Positions 8,366-16,768 of a stretch of DNA of 40,510 nucleotides are shown one piece after another. The first letter of the stretch is position 1; each line of letters begins with the position of its first letter. This DNA comes from Pseudomonadota bacterium (GTDB taxonomy: Bacteria; Pseudomonadota; Gammaproteobacteria; Pseudomonadales; Pseudomonadaceae): the NCBI GenBank assembly GCA_023388335.1, contig JAEWGL010000058.1, positions 1 through 40,510 on the forward strand. Direction: 5' to 3'. A model generated the notes under the pieces. It saw only the letters and a list, made by a program, of their open reading frames with translations. It ran no database searches and was not told the origin of the DNA. The translations under genes and the position numbers were made by a program.

Positions 8366-9547
8366 TCAGGCCTGTTGGGCGCTGTCGAGCAGCTGGCGAG
8401 CGGCCCACTTGTGGAAGTAATGGGTCGGCAGGTCCATTTCCGGGGAGAAGGCTCCACCGCTGTAGCCCGGAGAGCTGCGGCCCTGTTGCATGCCTTCGAC
8501 CGAGGCAATATCCTCGGCGAACACCACCCTCCAGGACTCCATGACCGCGTTACGCGCGGCGTCGTAGTGGGGGTCGAGCGCTTGATCGCCGACATAGAAC
8601 AGGCGCAGGTGTTCGATGGTCTTTCCTGGCGCGACGGGTTCGAGCATCATCGCGAAGGCATGATCGGCCTGGATGCCCAGCAACACGTTGGGGAAGAAGG
8701 ACACGTATTCGGCGTTGCGCATGCGGTCGGCCGGCCAGGACGGGAAGGTCGGCAGGTGGCTGCCCGCCACGTCCGAGAGGTTGTAGGCGTAACTACCTTG
8801 CCCGGCAAACTGCTCGAACATGATGTTGTAATGGTCTTCCAGGCGCGAATAGCTGTTCAGGCTCGGGTGTACCCAAGGCAGGTGATAGGCCTCGCAGTAG
8901 TTCTCCACCGCCAGCTTCCAGTTGCACTTGACCTCGATGGCCATGGCCCCGCTGTTCGCCTCGCGGCGCATCAGGCCCATGCCGTCGTCGCCGAGGAACT
9001 GTGCCCAACGCTCGGTCAGGGGAGCCAAGGCCTCTTCCAGTGCTGGCGCATCGCCTGACAGGTTGATGAACACCATGTCCATCCAGATGGCGCTGCGCAG
9101 GGGCTTGAGGCCATGCTTCTCGCAGGCGAAGCGTTCGTCCTTGTGCTGGTTGATACCACCCACATGCGGGGTGCCGCGCAGGGCACCATTGAGGTCGTAG
9201 GTCCAGGAGTGGTAGGGGCAACGGATCATGCCCTGGATCGCCCCGGCTTCCTGCACCAGCTTGACGCCCCGGTGGCTGCAGACGTTGTGGAACACCTGCA
9301 CCAGGCCTTCGCGGTTGCGCATCAGCAGCAGCGGAAGGCCCATGAAGTCTACCGGCTTGACGTAGCCGTTGACGGGCAGGTCAGTGGCAAAGCCGATGCA
9401 GGCCCAATTTCTACCCAGCACCTGGTCACGGTCCAGTTCGAAGTAGCGCTGCTCGGTGTAGAAGTCGTTGGTCAGGCCGTGGGCCTGCTCGATGGGGCCC
9501 AGGACGGTTTCCAGGCTGTGCACGGGAATGAGGTTGGCGATGCCCAT
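8366..9547 (-). CDS. Rieske non-haem iron oxygenase, quaternary-ammonium type (393 aa)
   Basis: This is the alpha subunit of a Rieske oxygenase. The [2Fe-2S] ligands are C90-x-H92 and C110-xx-H113 (CSHRG, CPYHSW). The mononuclear iron site is H222, H227 and D346. The residue that normally bridges electrons from the Rieske centre is Glu (E219 in NYCEAYHLPWVHP) rather than the Asp of aromatic dioxygenases. Glu here is a mark of the carnitine oxygenase CntA and, as far as I recall, the glycine betaine oxygenase GbcA group. It therefore probably hydroxylates a carbon next to a quaternary nitrogen and releases an aldehyde or formaldehyde. It is first in the minus-strand operon, divergent from a BCCT transporter. 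GGAG and an AACAATAA motif precede the ATG. Proline betaine, carnitine, choline-like and other substrates all remain possible. Confidence 0.9.
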   Translation of the reverse strand: MGIANLIPVHSLETVLGPIEQAHGLTNDFYTEQRYFELDRDQVLGRNWACIGFATDLPVNGYVKPVDFMGLPLLLMRNREGLVQVFHNVCSHRGVKLVQEAGAIQGMIRCPYHSWTYDLNGALRGTPHVGGINQHKDERFACEKHGLKPLRSAIWMDMVFINLSGDAPALEEALAPLTERWAQFLGDDGMGLMRREANSGAMAIEVKCNWKLAVENYCEAYHLPWVHPSLNSYSRLEDHYNIMFEQFAGQGSYAYNLSDVAGSHLPTFPSWPADRMRNAEYVSFFPNVLLGIQADHAFAMMLEPVAPGKTIEHLRLFYVGDQALDPHYDAARNAVMESWRVVFAEDIASVEGMQQGRSSPGYSGGAFSPEMDLPTHYFHKWAARQLLDSAQQA

Positions 9548-9554
9548 TATTGTT
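9547..9554 (-). promoter_or_regulatory. CA motif (Hfq/Crc site) at the Rieske gene start
   Basis: AACAATAA fits the AANAANAA catabolite-activity motif exactly. It lies between the GGAG ribosome site and the ATG and shares the A of the start codon. In pseudomonads, Hfq with Crc binds such sites and blocks translation when preferred carbon sources are present. Binding here is inferred from sequence only. Confidence 0.55.
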
Positions 9555-9652
9555 GTCTCCAGATCGCACGATTGAACGGCCTTGGCGGCCTTTGGCTGGC
9601 TGATTCTTTCGGTCCTGGAGGCTGGGCGACAAACGATTTTTGAACCTGGATT

Positions 9653-9786
9653 AATGAGAAAAACTCATTCGTTGGACCGAACATCCGACGCCCTTTGGCG
9701 CTGGGACAGCAGGGTCTACGTTCATGTTTATTTCTCATCAATCAATGAGATTAAATAGTTTGTTGCCGTCCTGGTGCTCACTCATT
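9653..9786. promoter_or_regulatory. ATGAG/CTCAT dyads in the divergent promoter region
   Basis: The space between the Rieske and BCCT starts holds AATGAG-AAAAA-CTCATT (9653-9669, perfect), TCTCAT-CAATCA-ATGAGA (9733-9750, perfect) and another CTCATT (9781-9786). The shared ATGAG/CTCAT half-site occurs at least five times in a region with lower GC than its surroundings. This suits an operator for the LysR regulator encoded downstream of the transporter. No clear sigma-70 promoter could be assigned. Confidence 0.4.
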
Positions 9787-9843
9787 GTTGACTGTGCAAA
9801 TCCCACATTGCAGATGACAAAAACCCGTTCGGCACGGCACTAC

Positions 9844-9851
9844 AACAACAA
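9844..9851 (+). promoter_or_regulatory. CA motif (Hfq/Crc site) at the BCCT gene start
   Basis: AACAACAA is a perfect AANAANAA motif directly before the ribosome site GGGAG of the BCCT transporter gene. With the matching site on the divergent Rieske gene, it suggests that uptake and oxidation are repressed together by Hfq/Crc. Confidence 0.6.
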
Positions 9852-9863
9852 GGGAGATAGCCG

Positions 9864-11540
9864 ATGCGTGCAACCAGTGGCCTGTTCAAGGGCCTCAATC
9901 CAATCGTGACCATGGTGTCGGTGGCCATCGTCGTCACCTTCGTGCTGCTCTGCGCAGTACAGGGCGACCAGGCTACCCAGGTCTTCAAGACTGCCTCGGA
10001 TGCCATCCTCGACAACTTCAAGTGGTTCTACCTCGCACTGGTCAGCAGCCTGCTCGGCGTTCTGCTGATGATCGCCAGCAGTCGCTACGGCACCCTCAAG
10101 CTGGGTCGCGAGAACGACACCCCGGAGTTCAGCTTCAGCGCCTGGATCGCCATGCTCTTCAGCGCTGGCATGGGTATCGGGCTGATTTTCTGGTCGGTCG
10201 CCGAGCCGGTCCTGCACTACGCCAGCAATCCCTTCAGCCCAGGGCTGAGCGATGAGGCGGCCACCGTGGCCATGCGCCTGACCCTGTTCCATTGGGGCCT
10301 GCACCCTTGGGCGATCTTTACCATGATCGGCCTAGGACTGGCGTATTTCGCCTACTGCAAGGGATTACCGCTGGCCTTGCGTTCGATCCTCTACCCGCTG
10401 ATCGGCCAGCGCATCTACGGGCCGATCGGTCATGTGGTGGACATCCTGGGCGTGGCGATCACTGCCTTCGGTGTCTCCCAGTCGCTGGGGCTGGGGGTGG
10501 TGCAGATCAACACAGGCCTGAACCAAGTGTTCCAGGTACCCGTAAGCATTGGCCTGCAGCTGTCTATCATTGCATTCGTCAGCGTGATCGCTGCGGTTTC
10601 GCTGGTTGCCGGCGTCTCTCGCGGCATGAAGCGGCTGTCGACCTTGAACATGTGGCTGTCCTTCGCGCTGATGCTGGTGGTGCTGTGGCTGGGCCCAACC
10701 CGCTACATTCTCAACTTTCTGTTCGAGGCTGCCGGCGACTATGCCCAGCATATCGTCGGCCTGAGCTTCTGGACCGACACCCAGGCCGACAGCCAATGGC
10801 AAAAGAGCTGGACCGCCTTCTACTGGCCATGGTGGATGACGTGGGGGCCCTTCGTCGGACTGTTCATCGCGCGGATTTCCCGCGGCCGGACCATCCGCGA
10901 GCTGATCGTCGGTGCTTTGCTGGTCCCGACCCTGGTCACCATCCTGTGGATGGCCGTGTTCGGCGGCGCGGCCCTCAGGGACGAGCAACTGGCTCGCCAG
11001 GCCCATGCCGCGCAGCCGGTGGCAGAGCAGAGCGAAGCAGCGCCTTTCCATGGCGGCGCCATCCTGCAGGCGACGCAAAAGGAAACCACCGCGGCCATGT
11101 TCACCTTGCTCGAACGGCTTGACGGCCCGGCCGTGGGCGCAGTGCTGTGCGTGATCGTGTGCCTGTTGCTGGCGGTGCATTTCGTCACTGCGGCGGATGC
11201 CGGCACTCAGGTGTTGTGCATGCTCAATTCGGTGGGCAGCATCAATCCGCCCAATTGGATACGTGTGCTCTGGTGCTTCCTTGAAGGCGCCATCGCTGCC
11301 GGATTGCTGCTGGCGGGCGGGCTGATGGCGATACAGATGGCCAGTATCGTCGTAGGACTGCCGATTGCCCTGTACTTGCTGGTGACCATCTACAGCCTAT
11401 TGCGTAGCCTGCGCGCCGATACCGTCGGCACGACCCAGGGTCTGCTGATGCGTCCGACTGCCAACGATACCCTGATCGACAGCAGGGGCGGAGACGGGGG
11501 CAACCAGTCAGCGCTGGTGGCAACACGGGAATTGGCTTGA
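9864..11540 (+). CDS. BCCT-family betaine/carnitine/choline transporter (558 aa)
   Basis: This is an inner-membrane secondary transporter with about 12 membrane helices. The family signature GMGIGLIFWSVAEP (residues 102-115) has the glycine-rich stretch typical of sodium-coupled members (BetP type) rather than the Asp of CaiT. The tryptophan box WTAFYWPWWMTWGPFVG (316-332), followed by RISRGRTIRE, is intact. AGGGAG precedes the ATG. The C-terminal tail is short (about 50 residues), unlike the long osmosensing tail of BetT. This favours catabolic uptake over osmoprotection, though that is inference. It is divergent from the Rieske operon with 316 bases between, and the LysR gene faces it. Substrate: probably the quaternary amine used by that operon. 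Confidence 0.93.
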   Translation: MRATSGLFKGLNPIVTMVSVAIVVTFVLLCAVQGDQATQVFKTASDAILDNFKWFYLALVSSLLGVLLMIASSRYGTLKLGRENDTPEFSFSAWIAMLFSAGMGIGLIFWSVAEPVLHYASNPFSPGLSDEAATVAMRLTLFHWGLHPWAIFTMIGLGLAYFAYCKGLPLALRSILYPLIGQRIYGPIGHVVDILGVAITAFGVSQSLGLGVVQINTGLNQVFQVPVSIGLQLSIIAFVSVIAAVSLVAGVSRGMKRLSTLNMWLSFALMLVVLWLGPTRYILNFLFEAAGDYAQHIVGLSFWTDTQADSQWQKSWTAFYWPWWMTWGPFVGLFIARISRGRTIRELIVGALLVPTLVTILWMAVFGGAALRDEQLARQAHAAQPVAEQSEAAPFHGGAILQATQKETTAAMFTLLERLDGPAVGAVLCVIVCLLLAVHFVTAADAGTQVLCMLNSVGSINPPNWIRVLWCFLEGAIAAGLLLAGGLMAIQMASIVVGLPIALYLLVTIYSLLRSLRADTVGTTQGLLMRPTANDTLIDSRGGDGGNQSALVATRELA

Positions 11541-11585
11541 ACCTGTTGGACCCGCAAGATGCCGGGTGATGTCGTCGCTCGCTGA

Positions 11586-11690
11586 CCAACAGCGCGGTTT
11601 GCCGCGGCCTGCGAGCACTGGCTGAATTCGCCGCAGGTCTGCACGGTGTTGGTGATCGAGTCGCGCCAGCCGTCCGTGGCTAGCCACTGA
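11586..11690 (+). pseudogene. Possible gene remnant, 34 codons open to a TGA
   Basis: Between the BCCT stop and the LysR stop, one plus-strand frame reads RFAAACEHWLNSPQVC and onward to a stop. Its third-position GC is as high as that of real genes here. It has no start codon with a ribosome site and begins directly after an in-frame TGA. It looks like the tail of a lost gene, but at this length chance is a serious alternative. I do not recognise the family. Confidence 0.2.
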
Positions 11691-11692
11691 CC

Positions 11693-12607
11693 TCAGGCAT
11701 CGATGGTTTCCGGCACCTGGGCCATCAGCCACTGGCGGAAGCGGTTTACGCTTTGCCGGTTGCCGGCCCTGCCTACCGGCTCAAGCAGGCAGAACTGCGC
11801 GTCGGTACGCAGCATGGCCTTCATCGGACGCACCAGCGCGCCGGTCTTTAGGTGATTGTCGACCAGGTTCGACCAGGCCAGGGCGATGCCCTGGTCGGCA
11901 AGCGCCGACTGAATCAGCATCGAGTAGCTGTTGATGTCGATCCGTCGCCGCGGCTGCGGCGCCTGGTGTCCCAGGCGGCGGAACCACTCCTGCCAGCCGA
12001 TCCAGTCACTCTGCGGGTCTTCCAACCATAGCCACGTGCACTGGGCCAGGTGCGCCGGCTCGTTCAGCCCGGGATGCCGCGCCAGGTAGGCGGGGCTGCA
12101 GACCGGGTAGATCTCTTCGCTGAACAAGGGTGTGACCTGCACATTCTTCGGTGGCGTGCTGCAGTAGTAGAGCGCCAGGTCGCAGTCCAGCCGCGAAAAG
12201 TCGCTGATTTGGTCGGTTGCGATGATCCGTAGGTCAATTTCCTCGTGTTCGCGCTGAAACACCGACACCTTGGGCAGCAGCCACAAGGACGCCATGGCGG
12301 TGCTGGTAACTACCGTCACCTGTTGCGCACCGCGCCAATGCCGAATCCCGGCCGTGGCATGGGCCAGTTGCTGCAGGGATTCGCGTACGGTTTCGTAATA
12401 CTGGCTGCCAGTGGTGGTGAGATTGATTTCGCGGGTGGTACGGGCGAACAGGGCCTTGCCGAGGTAATCCTCAAGCACGCGGATTTGGCGACTGATCGCT
12501 CCCTGGGTGACGTTCAGTTCCCTGGCCGCCAGGGTGAAACTCAGGTGGCGGACAGCGGCTTCAAACGCGACGAGGCTGTTCAGCGGAGGCAGCGGTTGCA
12601 GTTTCAT
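11693..12607 (-). CDS. LysR-family regulator, GcvA-like (304 aa)
   Basis: The N-terminal winged helix-turn-helix reads LVAFEAAVRHLSFTLAARE then VTQGAISRQIRVLED (residues about 12-47). It is followed by an effector-binding domain that keeps the GcvA/AmpR-type features (LNSLVAFEAAVRH, SQYYETV, ASLWLLPKV). It lies tail-to-tail with the BCCT gene and is the only regulator in the catabolic island, so it is the natural candidate for control of both divergent transcripts. Carnitine and betaine clusters of other bacteria often carry a LysR gene too. The ribosome site is weak. The inducer is unknown. The family call is firm; the target is inferred from position. Confidence 0.9.
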   Translation of the reverse strand: MKLQPLPPLNSLVAFEAAVRHLSFTLAARELNVTQGAISRQIRVLEDYLGKALFARTTREINLTTTGSQYYETVRESLQQLAHATAGIRHWRGAQQVTVVTSTAMASLWLLPKVSVFQREHEEIDLRIIATDQISDFSRLDCDLALYYCSTPPKNVQVTPLFSEEIYPVCSPAYLARHPGLNEPAHLAQCTWLWLEDPQSDWIGWQEWFRRLGHQAPQPRRRIDINSYSMLIQSALADQGIALAWSNLVDNHLKTGALVRPMKAMLRTDAQFCLLEPVGRAGNRQSVNRFRQWLMAQVPETIDA

Positions 12608-12737
12608 CAGGTTCGATCACTGTTGTTATTGGTCTGGGGGCACGCAGTCCGTCCCGCGATCGTCGGGGTAGACACGCAGAGGGTAATCGAAAGGGGGTGG
12701 GCTAGGGGAGCGAAATCGAGGGGGATCTGCCAGCGAC

Positions 12738-13103
12738 TTATTCAGGCCGACGCAAGGTCTTCTGCTTGAGGATATACAGCGTCACCAGCACCGCGCTGGT
12801 GAGCATGAACGCCCGTGCCCAGGGCAGCGGCACCAGGTAGCAGGACAGGCCGATGCTCGCCCACATCAGGCCGATGGCGTAGACCTTGCCCTTGAGGGGA
12901 ATGCCTTCACCGCTGAGGTAGTCCCTGATCCACGGCCCCAGGCGCGGATGATTGACCAGCCAGTGGTGAAAGCGTGGCGAGCTGCGGGCGAAACAGGCAG
13001 CCGCCAGGAGCAGAAAGGGGGTGGTCGGCAATACCGGCAGGAAGATCCCGATCACCCCCAGCGCAACGCTGAGCCAGCCGATGGCCAGCAGCAGGTAGCG
13101 CAT
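12738..13103 (-). CDS. DUF454/YbaN-family inner-membrane protein (about 121 aa)
   Basis: This small membrane protein has helices at about residues 2-40 (LLLAIGWLSVALGVIGIFLPVLPTTPF in the sequence) and 75-113. LPVLPTTPFLLLAA followed by CFARSSPRFHHWL and HPxLGPWI is the DUF454 signature. The function is unknown. ATG 13103 is preferred over a GTG three codons upstream (13112), which would sit directly after the stop of the YecA-family gene; either start keeps the two genes in one transcript. The gene seems to mark the start of conserved chromosome after the catabolic island. Confidence 0.85.
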   Translation of the reverse strand: MRYLLLAIGWLSVALGVIGIFLPVLPTTPFLLLAAACFARSSPRFHHWLVNHPRLGPWIRDYLSGEGIPLKGKVYAIGLMWASIGLSCYLVPLPWARAFMLTSAVLVTLYILKQKTLRRPE

Positions 13104-13112
13104 GGGCCTCAC

Positions 13113-13700
13113 TCAGTGGTGGCGAGGCTTGAGCAGTGCCGGCTTCTCGTCCGGGGCGTGCAGCAGCAGGTACAGGGCGGTCAGCGCTTCGGGGATCTGC
13201 ACGACCATGTCATCCTGCAGGCCGGTGTCGCTGGCGATGTCGGCGAACTCTGGCTGTTCGTCGAACAGGCCCGAGCCGACCATGATCGGCAGCAGCATCT
13301 CGCTGACTTCCTCCTCGGCGTTCTCGAACCACGCCTCTTCGCGCAGGAACACGCCTTCCATGAAGCCGATGCACCAGCCGCGCAGGTCGGAGTCGTCCGG
13401 ATCGTCGCCCAGGTCGAGGTCGCACGGCAGCTCGAATTCCTCGTCGCTGGCCAGCTGGCGGGCGATGTGCGCCTTGAGCTGGATCAGCGTGGCTTCGATG
13501 GCCTGACGCTCGACGTCGTCCTGGTAATGGGGTTCCTCGGCGAACAGGGCGTCGATCCATTCGCGCTCTGGAACGTCTTCGGCGCAGATCGACAGCGCGG
13601 TCAGGTAGCCGTGGGCGGCAACGTAGTCCAGCGCTTCTTCGTGCAGCTCGTCAGCGTCGAGGAAGGCTTGCAGGCGGGTCAATTGCTCGGCGAAGGACAT
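13113..13700 (-). CDS. YecA/UPF0149-family protein (195 aa)
   Basis: This is a very acidic cytoplasmic protein. The block RGWCIGFMEGVFLREEAWF (about residues 125-143) is the conserved core of the UPF0149/YgfB-YecA family. The family includes YgfB of P. aeruginosa, which modulates ampDh3 expression, but most members are uncharacterised. This copy lacks the C-terminal SEC-C metal motif of full YecA proteins. It lies upstream of the DUF454 gene with touching ends and is divergent from recQ across 244 bases. AAGG lies about 10 bases before its ATG. Confidence 0.82.
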   Translation of the reverse strand: MSFAEQLTRLQAFLDADELHEEALDYVAAHGYLTALSICAEDVPEREWIDALFAEEPHYQDDVERQAIEATLIQLKAHIARQLASDEEFELPCDLDLGDDPDDSDLRGWCIGFMEGVFLREEAWFENAEEEVSEMLLPIMVGSGLFDEQPEFADIASDTGLQDDMVVQIPEALTALYLLLHAPDEKPALLKPRHH

Positions 13701-13810
13701 TACAGGGCTACCTTGGGGAATAAACGATAATGAATTCTAGCACCATGCGGCGCTTTCGAGGCAAAGGAAGACGCCTATCGCCCCGCCCCCTGCCAGGGTG
13801 AGCGCTGAGG

Positions 13811-13816
13811 TATAAT
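13811..13816 (+). promoter_or_regulatory. Candidate -10 element of recQ
   Basis: A perfect TATAAT lies 129 bases before the recQ start, in the 244-base space between the YecA-family gene and recQ. No good -35 box stands 16-18 bases before it, so the assignment rests on the -10 alone. Confidence 0.35.
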
Positions 13817-13944
13817 CTCCGATTTTTCAGACTGGCGTGCGTTTGCACGGCCCGGGTAAAAGCCGCTTACGCATTTGCGGGTGTGGCGGGCGGGTTTTTC
13901 GTCCAGCCTGTATCCAGGATGGAATGGCGATTTTTGGAGTGACT

Positions 13945-16077
<2,133 letters not shown>

Positions 16078-16082
16078 GATCG

Positions 16083-16116
16083 GTGCCAATCCCTCCACCC
16101 TTCGAGGGATCGGCGC
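16083..16116 (+). terminator. Hairpin after recQ
   Basis: A 13-pair stem (core ATCCCTC / GAGGGAT at 16089-16095 and 16104-16110, extended outward with one mismatch and one G-U pair) with an 8-base loop begins 6 bases after the recQ stop. There is no T-run directly after, so it is a weak intrinsic terminator or a 3' stabilising hairpin. Confidence 0.45.
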
Positions 16117-16210
16117 TCTGTCGACCCTGACGGTTGTCATCGTTTTTGACAATTATCGAGCGCACTTGCGGCTGTCAGCCTTGCCTGATGGCCTGGGCCA
16201 TGATTAGCTG

Positions 16211-16223
16211 ACTAATAATTAGT
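16211..16223. promoter_or_regulatory. Perfect palindrome upstream of marR, likely autoregulatory operator
   Basis: ACTAAT-A-ATTAGT is a perfect 13-base palindrome centred 25 bases before the MarR-family start. AT-rich palindromes of this kind are typical MarR/SlyA operators, and family members usually repress their own gene. Binding is inferred from sequence and position. Confidence 0.5.
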
Positions 16224-16241
16224 TCTGTTGATGAGTTGCTT

Positions 16242-16679
16242 ATGCCCCTGACCGACAACCAACACCGCTTTGGCATGCAGCTGGCGCAGATGTCCCGTGG
16301 CTGGCGTGCCGAGCTGGATCGCCGCTTGGCCGGGCTCAATCTGTCCCAGGCGCGCTGGCTGGTGCTGCTGCACCTGGCCCGCTTCGAAGAGGCCCCGACC
16401 CAGCGTGAGCTGGCGCAGAGTGTCGGCGTCGAAGGCCCGACCTTGGCGCGCCTGCTCGACAGCTTGGAAGCCCAGGGGTTGGTGCGGCGCCAAGCGGTGA
16501 TAGAGGATCGGCGGGCCAAGAAGATTTTGTTGTGTCCACCGGCCAAGCCATTGATTGACCAGATCGAGACCATCGCCAATCAGCTGCGCCTGGAGCTGTT
16601 TTCCGGCGTCGACGAGGCGGACCTGGACGTGTGCATGCGCGTGCATGCCAAGATTCTCGGCAATCTCGAGAAGTCCTAA
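16242..16679 (+). CDS. MarR/SlyA-family transcriptional regulator (145 aa)
   Basis: This is a winged-helix dimeric regulator. Residues about 25-95 hold the domain: LSQARWLVLLHLARF, TQRELAQSVGVEGPTLARLLDSLEAQGLV (recognition helix) and the wing EDRRAKKILL. Its length is usual for SlyA. ATG 16242 is preferred to the TTG at 16236. A perfect palindrome lies just upstream. It is followed, tail-to-tail, by the patatin autotransporter gene. As I recall, P. aeruginosa also has a MarR-family gene between recQ and plpD, so the neighbourhood is conserved; a link to plpD control is possible but unproved. Confidence 0.9.
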   Translation: MPLTDNQHRFGMQLAQMSRGWRAELDRRLAGLNLSQARWLVLLHLARFEEAPTQRELAQSVGVEGPTLARLLDSLEAQGLVRRQAVIEDRRAKKILLCPPAKPLIDQIETIANQLRLELFSGVDEADLDVCMRVHAKILGNLEKS

Positions 16680-16684
16680 GCCCC

Positions 16685-16767
16685 AAGCTTCAAGCTTCAA
16701 GTAAAAGCAAATCTAAATTGACGACGCGATCTGCTTTTTCTTGCCGCTTGCCGCTTGCCGCTTGCAG
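16685..16767. repeat. Heptamer-based inverted-repeat element
   Basis: The left arm 16685-16709 (AAGCTTC-type units) is an imperfect reverse complement of 16732-16756. The right side is a tandem of CTTGCCG (three copies, then CTTGCAG; 16740-16767). The element fills the gap between the convergent marR and patatin genes and could act as a two-way terminator (TTTTTC lies inside). A related element occurs at 23437-23498. Confidence 0.6.
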
Positions 16768-16768
16768 C

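Noticed and set aside
9547..9741. Small minus-strand frame in the Rieske-BCCT gap
   Set aside because: It crosses the operator-like dyads, has poor codon use and a weak start; the region is better explained as regulatory.
13837..13944. N-terminal extension of RecQ by 36 residues
   Set aside because: Not RecQ-like sequence, and a good ribosome site lies directly before the ATG at 13945.
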